Below are positions 1 through 5,518 of a stretch of 8,557 nucleotides of DNA, piece after piece. The notes beneath the pieces were generated by a model, which saw only the letters and a program-made list of their open reading frames with translations, did not search any database and had not been told where the DNA came from. The first letter of the stretch is position 1. Each line of letters opens with the position of its first letter. Source of the stretch: JAABSP01 sp011390135 (GTDB taxonomy: Bacteria > Desulfobacterota > Desulfobacteria > Desulfobacterales > JAABSP01); assembly GCA_011390135.1 (NCBI GenBank), contig JAABSZ010000168.1, forward strand, positions 1 through 8,557, written 5' to 3'. Position numbers and translations under genes: made by a program.

Positions 1-1081
1 TCTGGAGCTTGTAATTGGTGTTGTGGGAGACGTAGCAGATCCGGCAACGGTCCACTATGGGGGCCTCTTCTTTTTCCGCGAGGAACCGGTTGAACTCCTG
101 ATTGTTGGAGGTGGCGATGATGAGGGTGTCGATGGGCCACTTGAAGCCGTCCATCTCGATGTTCCGGTTCTGGATCACCCCGAGATAGACCTGGACCAAG
201 TCCTTTTTGTTCTTGTATATCTCATCGCTGAAGTGGATGCCGCCCCCGGCCACCCGGGCAAGTGCCCCCCTTCGCAGGTCGAACCTGTAGGGGTTGTTGA
301 TGTCGGTGATGTGGAGCAGCCGCTGAATCGATTCCTCTCCTAAAAGATCCACGGCCGAAGAGGTGATCTTGTCCTTGGCCGAATACTTTCCGGTGATGGT
401 CCCGAGGCTTTCGGTGAGGGGGACCGGCACGATATCGACAAAGTTGAGCATATCATCGATATCTCCGCCGGTATAGTTGCGGATATCGTTCCACATGTAT
501 CCGCTGCAGGCCCCTAAAGGCCGGTAGTCGTTGTAGAAGCGCTCGATATCGTCATCTGCAAAATCGAATTCCGAAGAGAGATAGGCCATGCTCTCCTCTT
601 CGGAATCAAAGAGGTTCATGGCCAGAATCATCGGGTCCTCGTATGCCTGCGATTCGATGTTGACTATCCGGCCGTAGCTGCCCAGTTTGTCCATATTGGT
701 GAAGCGGAAGGTGTATTTCCGATTTCTCGGCCTGGAGAGAAAGTTCCGGTACTGTGCGCAGAGGAAATCGACCAGGAAGGTCTTGCCGTTGCCCGGCTCT
801 CCGACGAGCACAAAGGCCATCTCCTTGGAAGAGCCGCCTTCGGCCGCGTCCTTGACGTAGGAGACGAAGCTGTTGATCTCGTCATACATCCCGATGACGT
901 GCTTCTTGCCCTTGCGGAAGATCCCGAAATCATAGGTGGTCTTTCCGTTGACCACCACCTTCTGGATATCATTTCCCAGCACCATTCTGGCAACAGCCTG
1001 GAACGCGTTTTCAAAACTCCGCTCGCTGGCCTTCACAGCAGAGATATGATGTTGGAGTGTGCCCGGTTGCGAATTTGCCAT
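1..1081 (-). CDS. prkA: PrkA-family serine protein kinase / AAA ATPase, N-terminal 360 residues (truncated by window edge)
   Basis: The minus strand is open from an ATG at 1081 to the left edge, so only about 360 of the usual 640-690 residues are present. An AAA nucleotide-binding fold is visible, with a Walker A motif GEPGNGKT at residues 94-101. PrkA-like landmarks include MVLGND near residue 33, HVIGMYDEI near 61, and further on GKYSAKDK and IATSNNQEF. Known family members (B. subtilis PrkA, E. coli YeaG) are cytoplasmic and linked to stress and starvation responses; kinase activity sits in the C-terminal part, which lies outside the window. The start is supported by a GGGGAGG ribosome site 5 nt upstream. 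In many bacteria yeaH/yhbH and spoVR follow prkA, but whether they do here cannot be seen. Family assignment is firm; the substrate is unknown. Confidence 0.93.
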   Translation of the reverse strand, partial: MANSQPGTLQHHISAVKASERSFENAFQAVARMVLGNDIQKVVVNGKTTYDFGIFRKGKKHVIGMYDEINSFVSYVKDAAEGGSSKEMAFVLVGEPGNGKTFLVDFLCAQYRNFLSRPRNRKYTFRFTNMDKLGSYGRIVNIESQAYEDPMILAMNLFDSEEESMAYLSSEFDFADDDIERFYNDYRPLGACSGYMWNDIRNYTGGDIDDMLNFVDIVPVPLTESLGTITGKYSAKDKITSSAVDLLGEESIQRLLHITDINNPYRFDLRRGALARVAGGGIHFSDEIYKNKKDLVQVYLGVIQNRNIEMDGFKWPIDTLIIATSNNQEFNRFLAEKEEAPIVDRCRICYVSHNTNYKLQ

Positions 1082-1200
1082 TTTTCCTCCCCTTTGAAGT
1101 GGGTTTCTGCGGGTGTTTCCTTGCTGTTTCGGAGAAAAGGGCTCCTGTGCTGAATGGCCCTCAACAGATAAGGGCAGTTTGTTTTCTATCTTTCGTTTTT

Positions 1201-1229
1201 ATTATATCAGTTGGGGAGGGGGATGCAAA
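1201..1229 (-). promoter_or_regulatory. Predicted sigma70-type promoter of prkA
   Basis: On the minus strand a perfect TATAAT (1201-1206) lies 17 bp from TTTGCA (1224-1229), which matches 4 of 6 bases of the -35 consensus. Transcription would begin near 1194, leaving a leader of roughly 110 nt before the prkA ATG. This is a consensus match only. A stress sigma factor could also act here, since prkA/yeaG genes are often stress-controlled. Confidence 0.5.
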
Positions 1230-1241
1230 GGGAATTCGTTA

Positions 1242-1289
1242 CCATCATCCGGCTCTGCAAAGCTGTAAAAGCGGGAGACCGGATGATGG
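1242..1289. repeat. Perfect 11-bp inverted repeat between the OmpA-like gene and prkA
   Basis: CCATCATCCGG at 1242-1252 and CCGGATGATGG at 1279-1289 are exact reverse complements separated by 26 nt. The stem could extend inward through CTC/GAG with one bulged base. It begins 17 nt past the stop codon of the OmpA-like gene, so it may form a 3' hairpin that ends or protects that transcript. No T-run follows on either strand, so it is not a standard intrinsic terminator. It also lies about 48-95 bp upstream of the predicted prkA start site, where an operator could sit. Confidence 0.55.
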
Positions 1290-1306
1290 AATGGTGAGGG
1301 CGGGAT

Positions 1307-1969
1307 TTATGCCGCAGTGGGGATGACCTTGATCTCCACCCGGCGATTCTGCTGCTGTCCGGCTTCAGTGGAATTGGGCGCGATGGGCTGGGATTCCCCA
1401 AAGGGAGCCACCTCGATTCTTGACGAGGCAATCCCCCGCCGGACAAGAAGATTCTTCACCGCAGCCGCGCGCTGCCGGGAGAGTTCCATATTGGATGCCT
1501 CCGCACCCACATTGTCCGTATGCCCCTCCACCCGAATGCGGGTCTGGGGATACTGCTTGAGGATGTCCGCGATCCGGTTGATCTCGTCGTACATGGCCGG
1601 TTTGACCCTTGCCGATCCGGAGGCGAAGGTCACATCCCCCTGCAGGGTGACGGCCAGGATCTTCCCCTGCCGGTTGACCGATGCGGCTTCAGAGGTGGAC
1701 AGCTCTTCCCGGAGATCCTCCTCCTGCTGGTTCATCATATGGCCGATCCCGGCCCCGGCCGCAGCACCCACAGCCGCGCCGATGCCGGCGCCGAGCAGTG
1801 TTCCTTCGGTATCCCCGCCGATGGCCTGTCCGGCCGCGGCCCCGGCAGCCGCACCGCCGGCCGCGCCATAGGCCGCCCCTTTTTTGGTCTTGCTCTCGGT
1901 TGCACAGGAAGCCGCCAGAAAGAGCAGCGCAATCAGTCCGACCATAAAGATCATGCCTTTTCTTCTCAT
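1307..1969 (-). CDS. OmpA-family outer-membrane lipoprotein with glycine-zipper domain
   Basis: The product has 220 residues. A basic start and hydrophobic stretch (residues 1-21) lead to a lipobox ending in Cys22; the next residue is Ala, so by the Lol rule it should go to the outer membrane. Residues about 31-77 are a Gly/Ala-rich glycine zipper with many GxxxG spacings, followed by a short polar linker. Residues about 103-217 form an OmpA C-terminal peptidoglycan-binding domain with GHTDNVG (149-155), NMELSRQRA (160-168) and a terminal NRRVEI. Asp152 and Arg167 are spaced as the diaminopimelate-binding pair of this family. The likely role is tethering the outer membrane to the cell wall. 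The start is supported by an AGGAGA ribosome site. It has its own promoter and seems monocistronic. It is related to Pal/YfiB proteins, but no closer assignment is safe. Confidence 0.92.
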   Translation of the reverse strand: MRRKGMIFMVGLIALLFLAASCATESKTKKGAAYGAAGGAAAGAAAGQAIGGDTEGTLLGAGIGAAVGAAAGAGIGHMMNQQEEDLREELSTSEAASVNRQGKILAVTLQGDVTFASGSARVKPAMYDEINRIADILKQYPQTRIRVEGHTDNVGAEASNMELSRQRAAAVKNLLVRRGIASSRIEVAPFGESQPIAPNSTEAGQQQNRRVEIKVIPTAA

Positions 1970-1990
1970 TTTCCGTCTCCTTTCATTTTT

Positions 1991-2002
1991 GAATTTAAAT
2001 TC
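1991..2002. repeat. 12-bp perfect palindrome in the 5' leader of the OmpA-like gene
   Basis: GAATTTAAATTC is its own reverse complement. It lies downstream of the predicted start site of the OmpA-like gene and upstream of its ribosome site. It could be a binding site for a dimeric repressor, but the sequence is AT-only apart from its ends and may be chance. Confidence 0.3.
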
Positions 2003-2012
2003 TTCTTATTCA

Positions 2013-2041
2013 ATGGTAATCTATGGCCCGTTTTCTGTCAA
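2013..2041 (-). promoter_or_regulatory. Predicted sigma70-type promoter of the OmpA-like lipoprotein gene
   Basis: The minus strand has a perfect TTGACA (2036-2041), a 17-bp spacer and TACCAT (2013-2018; 4 of 6 consensus bases). Transcription would start near 2006, giving a leader of about 37 nt before the ATG. The block is AT-rich compared with the flanking genes, as expected for a promoter region between divergent genes. Confidence 0.5.
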
Positions 2042-2124
2042 AGGAAATGGATGAAAATTCTGATTTATCAGTTGCTTGAATGGATATTTCTTTGCAGATG
2101 ACGACGAACGGAGCGGATTAGGGC

Positions 2125-2153
2125 TTGCCAAGCCCCGGAATTTGGCGTATAAA
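2125..2153 (+). promoter_or_regulatory. Predicted sigma70-type promoter of the PocR/Hdr-like operon
   Basis: TTGCCA (2125-2130, 5 of 6 bases) and TATAAA (2148-2153, 5 of 6) are separated by exactly 17 bp. The predicted start near 2160 lies about 47 nt before the ATG of the PocR-domain gene. A short hairpin (stem GGGCTT/AAGCCC, 2121-2135) overlaps the -35 element and could be an operator half-site pair. Confidence 0.55.
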
Positions 2154-2206
2154 CGGGCATAATCTTATATTAACCTGATCTGATAAAGACGGGAGGATCG
2201 AGCCGA

Positions 2207-2719
2207 ATGCAACTGACGGACCTGCTGCCGCTGGAAAAATGGATGGAATTGGAAAAGGAGATCACCGAAAAGACTGGGTTGAGCACCAATGTCTTCGGCA
2301 CGGATGGGGTTCGGATCACCGAATTCCACCACTGGCCCAACGGACTCTGCCCTGCGGTCAAGGCCACGGACAAGGGGCAGGCTTTCATCTGCGCGGTCGC
2401 GCACATGAACCTTGCGGCAATGGCCGCGCGCCAAAAGGGGCCGGTCTTTGAAGAGTGCGACGCGGCCCTGGTGAAGCTGGTGGTTCCCATCATCGTGGAT
2501 GACGAATACATCGGCGCGGTCGGCTCCTGCGGGCTGCTGCTGGATGACGGTGAGGTGGATACATTTGCGGTCAACAAGATCACCGAGCTGGACGAGGCCG
2601 AGGTGGAGAAGCTGGCCCAGGGGATCGGTGCGGTCTCCTCTTCGGATCTGGAGGAACTGGGGCAGACCATACAGAAGCGGCTGGATGCTATTATTGCCGA
2701 TGTTGCCGGAAGAAAGTGA
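2207..2719 (+). CDS. Stand-alone PocR-type sensory domain protein
   Basis: This 170-residue protein is nearly all one PocR-like ligand-binding domain. It starts LTDLLPLEKWMELEKEI and continues with a PAS-like segment (residues about 24-46). The VVPIIVDDEYIGAVGSCG stretch (92-109) is characteristic of the family. Four cysteines (48, 62, 84, 108) occur near positions where PocR domains carry conserved cysteines, so a metal or redox cofactor is possible. There is no DNA-binding, kinase or membrane segment, unlike classical PocR (AraC-type regulator) or PocR-containing histidine kinases. It is soluble and cytoplasmic. A GGGAGG site lies 10 nt before the ATG. It is first in the transcription unit with the Hdr-like genes, 124 nt ahead of the next, so it may sense a ligand or redox state for them. 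Domain family fairly sure; ligand unknown. Confidence 0.8.
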   Translation: MQLTDLLPLEKWMELEKEITEKTGLSTNVFGTDGVRITEFHHWPNGLCPAVKATDKGQAFICAVAHMNLAAMAARQKGPVFEECDAALVKLVVPIIVDDEYIGAVGSCGLLLDDGEVDTFAVNKITELDEAEVEKLAQGIGAVSSSDLEELGQTIQKRLDAIIADVAGRK

Positions 2720-2771
2720 CGGAGTGGACGGAGTGGACAGAGTGGACAGAGTGGACAGAGTGGACAGAGTG
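2718..2771. repeat. 9-bp tandem repeat, six units
   Basis: Six consecutive 9-bp units cover 54 bp: two copies of GACGGAGTG then four of GACAGAGTG, with no other variation. The array begins inside the stop codon of the PocR-domain gene and lies in the 124-nt gap before the flavoprotein gene. The unit length is a multiple of three, so the array stays open in several frames, but no supported gene uses it. It looks like a slippage-prone minisatellite. Confidence 0.9.
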
Positions 2772-2843
2772 GAGGCTGAAACCCAGAGACCTTTGCCGGG
2801 GCCTTCATTCCCAAAATTCACCTAAAGGAAATATCGAAGACGT

Positions 2844-3911
2844 ATGGAAAGGGATTCGGACAATACTCAAAAAAAGGCGCTGGTGGTCGGCGGCGGCGTG
2901 AGCGGAATGGCCGCGGCCCTCAACCTGGCCGACGCGGGAATACCGGTGGTCCTCCTGGAGAAGCGGGAAAATCTCGGCGGATATGCCGGGGATTATACCT
3001 GCAAGGCCGTGGAGGAATGCGTCCGGTGCGGGGCCTGTCTTGCTGTCGAAAAGGCGGGGGCTGTGGCCGATCATCCGAAAATCGAGGTTCTCCTGGACGC
3101 GGAGATCATGGAATTGGGAAGAGCGCCGCAAAATGGCAGCGCCGGACCAGTGCGCTATGAAGTTCAGGTGGGGGCCGGCGGGGATGGCGGATCCGCGCGG
3201 CAGATATCCGCGGACGTTCTGATCCTGGCAACGGGATTCGCTCCGTTCGCTCCGGAGGAGAGCCCCTACGGGTACGGCCGGATTCCCGACGTGATCACAA
3301 GCCTGGAGCTGGAGGCTATGCTCAAGACTCGGGGGGCCCCGGTCCGCCCCTCCACAGGAGAGACCCCCAAGCGGGTGGCCTTTATCCAGTGCGTCGGCAG
3401 CAGGCAGTCCCGGGGGAAGCATCTCTGGTGCTCCAAGGTCTGCTGCGTCACTGCCATTCGCCTGGCCCGCCGGATTCGAAAGCATGTTCCCGACAGCCGG
3501 GTGACGATCTACTATATCGATCTACAGGTGCATGGGCAGGATACGGAGCTGCTGAAGGATTTCGAGGGCGAGGGGCTTCTTTTGGTGCGGGATATGCCGG
3601 CCGAGATCCGGGAGGAGGATGGCGGATTGATCCTGGTCCGGTACGATACCGCAGAGAGAAAACCGGTGGAGGAGAAGTTCGATCTGGTGGTGCTGTCGGT
3701 CGGGATCTCGCCGGACCCGGAACTGGACAGTTTGATCCGGGGGCTGGATCTTGAACTTGGAGAGACCGGCTTTCTGGGGCCGGATGTTGCAGAGAGCCGC
3801 GGCATCTTCGGCGCGGGAACCGTCTACGGCCCCATGAGCATCACCGAGGCCGTCCGCAGCGGGGGCCGGGCCGCGGGAATGGCCATTCAATATCTGAGGG
3901 GGCAATCGTGA
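2844..3911 (+). CDS. HdrA/QmoA-like FAD-dependent oxidoreductase subunit
   Basis: The product has 355 residues, similar to QmoA (about 400) and much shorter than full HdrA (about 650). A Rossmann FAD site, GGGVSG at 16-21 with Glu39 ending the second strand, opens the protein. It is followed by LGGYAG (44-49) and a cysteine cluster C53-x5-C59-x2-C62-x2-C65 that could bind an iron-sulfur centre. The HdrA/QmoA signature follows: FIQCVGSR (Cys183) and WCSKVCC (Cys196, 200, 201). A second FAD segment near the end reads GIFGAGTVYGP. It should be a cytoplasmic electron-transfer flavoprotein subunit. An in-frame stop at 2823 rules out a longer start; AAAGGAA upstream is a rather distant ribosome site. 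It overlaps the next gene by 4 nt (GTGA), implying coupled translation. Family sure; the choice between QmoA and HdrA is inference. Confidence 0.88.
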   Translation: MERDSDNTQKKALVVGGGVSGMAAALNLADAGIPVVLLEKRENLGGYAGDYTCKAVEECVRCGACLAVEKAGAVADHPKIEVLLDAEIMELGRAPQNGSAGPVRYEVQVGAGGDGGSARQISADVLILATGFAPFAPEESPYGYGRIPDVITSLELEAMLKTRGAPVRPSTGETPKRVAFIQCVGSRQSRGKHLWCSKVCCVTAIRLARRIRKHVPDSRVTIYYIDLQVHGQDTELLKDFEGEGLLLVRDMPAEIREEDGGLILVRYDTAERKPVEEKFDLVVLSVGISPDPELDSLIRGLDLELGETGFLGPDVAESRGIFGAGTVYGPMSITEAVRSGGRAAGMAIQYLRGQS

Positions 3912-5518
3912 CTCAAAACATTCTCATTATCGGAAACAGCCCCTGTGCCCGCGGCATCCGGGCCGATCTGGAACGCCTGGATATCCCGACGATCCTTATT
4001 TTGGCAGATGGGGTTTCGGCCGATGGGATTTCGGAACCTGTCGGGGAACTTTCGAGCCGCGGCAGCGGAAGCCATGCGGTTTTCGACTATACAACCGTCG
4101 AGGGCTGCACCGGAACCGCAGGGGATTACCAGATCCGGCTCCGCCGGGACCGAGAGCCCTTTACCCGGTCCGCGGCTGCGGTGGTGATCGCGGAACAGGG
4201 GCTTCAGGTTCCGCTCTATGATGAATACGGCCTGGGGCCCTCCGGAAAGGTGCTGCCGGTCTCGGAAGCTGCGGCCAGGGCCGGGGAACTGCTGCCGGAC
4301 GGCGGAACCGTCGCGGTCCTCAACGGCATTTATTCCGAAAGCCAGCCCGGTATGGCCGATGCGGCCATGGAATGCGCGCTGGCCATTGCCGAAAACCGGG
4401 GCCGCCGGGTCTTCTTCTTTACCGGGAATCTGAAGGTTTCGGGATCCGGGGGAGAACTGCTTTTCCGCAGGACCCGGGAAGCCGGTGTGGTCTATTTCAA
4501 GTTCACCCATACCCGGCCGGCCATCAGGCAGGAAGATACAGGAGCGGTCCGGATCGAATTCACCGACGAGATCACCGGCGAGCCCTTTGTGCTGACGCCG
4601 GATGTGACGGTCGTGGATGAGCGGATCGCGCCTTCGCCCCGACTGGATTCTCTTGCACAAATCTTTCGGCTGCACAGGGATGCCGACGGATTTCTGCAGA
4701 CGCCGAACGTCCGCAGGGCCCCGGTATCGACCAACCGAAGGGGGATATTTGCCGCAGGGCCCGCAAGATCCCCGCAGGGGGAAAGCGATTCTCAGGCCGA
4801 TGCCCATGCCGCGGTGGGTGCGGTTATGGATCTTCTGCATGATCTTGGTGGGGATTCGATCCAAAGGCGCGGCCTTCTGGCCGAAATCGACCAAAACGCC
4901 TGCATCCGATGCCTCACCTGTTTTCGGATCTGCCCCCACCGCGCGATCATCCTCTCCCCGGACCGGCTCGCCGTCGGAGAATCGGGATGTATGGGATGCG
5001 GCATCTGTGCCGCGCAGTGTCCCAGATGCGCCATTCGATTCGAAGGGGTTCCGGCCCCTGCATCCGGAGGCGCGGCTCCGGAGGGTGAAAAATTCGTTCC
5101 GAAGATGGTGATCTTCGCCTGCGAGAAGAGCGGCTGGATCGCGGCCCGTTCCGCGCCATCGGAGAAGATCGAGCCTGTTCGGGTTCCCTGCGGCGGCGCG
5201 GTTTCGGACGCGCATCTGCTGGATGCCCTCGAAAGCGGCGCGGACGGAGTGCTGCTGCTGGCCTGCCACGTCGGAAACTGCGACTCGGAAACCGGAACCC
5301 GGTATGGACGAAAGACCGTGGAGCGGGTGCAGAAGGTGCTGGAGAAGACCGGCGGCTCCCCGGGCCGCGTCGCCTATCGAACGGTTGCCGCCAATATGGA
5401 ATCGGAAGCCGGAGGGACCATAAAAAATTTTCAACAGGAGCTGTCGGCATTGGGCCCCATATCACAGGGAGAAGGCCGCGGCACTGTCGTTATCGAGAAA
5501 GGAAGAACCATCTCATGA
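3908..5518 (+). CDS. HdrA/QmoB-like protein: FAD-domain remnant, two [4Fe-4S] motifs and C-terminal MvhD domain
   Basis: This 536-residue protein starts at GTG and overlaps the previous stop; GAGGGGG supplies the ribosome site. Residues 1-320 resemble an HdrA flavin fold, ending with DGFLQTPNVRRAP and GIFAAGPA. The N-terminal glycine loop is IIGNSPCARG instead of GxGxxG, so dinucleotide binding there may be altered. Two ferredoxin motifs follow: C332-C335-C338-C342P and C361-C364-C367-C371P. The C-terminus (about 400-500) is an MvhD/FrhD-type domain: IFACEKSG (Cys405), VPCGGAV (Cys428), LACHVGNC (Cys453 and 458), matching the four [2Fe-2S] ligands known in MvhD. MvhD-type domains carry electrons between a hydrogenase or dehydrogenase and HdrA. 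This architecture matches QmoB of sulfate reducers. It overlaps the next gene by ATGA. Confidence 0.88.
   Translation: MTQNILIIGNSPCARGIRADLERLDIPTILILADGVSADGISEPVGELSSRGSGSHAVFDYTTVEGCTGTAGDYQIRLRRDREPFTRSAAAVVIAEQGLQVPLYDEYGLGPSGKVLPVSEAAARAGELLPDGGTVAVLNGIYSESQPGMADAAMECALAIAENRGRRVFFFTGNLKVSGSGGELLFRRTREAGVVYFKFTHTRPAIRQEDTGAVRIEFTDEITGEPFVLTPDVTVVDERIAPSPRLDSLAQIFRLHRDADGFLQTPNVRRAPVSTNRRGIFAAGPARSPQGESDSQADAHAAVGAVMDLLHDLGGDSIQRRGLLAEIDQNACIRCLTCFRICPHRAIILSPDRLAVGESGCMGCGICAAQCPRCAIRFEGVPAPASGGAAPEGEKFVPKMVIFACEKSGWIAARSAPSEKIEPVRVPCGGAVSDAHLLDALESGADGVLLLACHVGNCDSETGTRYGRKTVERVQKVLEKTGGSPGRVAYRTVAANMESEAGGTIKNFQQELSALGPISQGEGRGTVVIEKGRTIS

Noticed and set aside
1157..1175. Hairpin GCCCT/AGGGC with a T-rich stretch after it on the plus strand.
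   Set aside because: The stem is only 5 bp and no plus-strand gene lies upstream to terminate. It is more likely incidental in the prkA leader.
2121..2135. Short hairpin GGGCTT-GCC-AAGCCC as a terminator.
   Set aside because: No T-run follows, and it overlaps the -35 element of a good promoter. At most it is an operator-like palindrome.
2165..2821. Minus-strand open frames of more than 200 codons opposite the PocR-domain gene.
   Set aside because: They are low-complexity at the repeat and otherwise antisense to a gene with a recognised domain, promoter and ribosome site.
2716..2901. Frame with Thr-Glu-Trp repeats starting at a GTG over the 9-bp array.
   Set aside because: The repeats arise only because the unit is a multiple of three. 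The frame then runs out of register into the flavoprotein gene and has no ribosome site.
3887..5434. 515-codon open frame on the minus strand.
   Set aside because: It is antisense to the QmoB-like gene, whose ferredoxin and MvhD motifs are unambiguous. GC-rich codon use leaves the opposite strand open.
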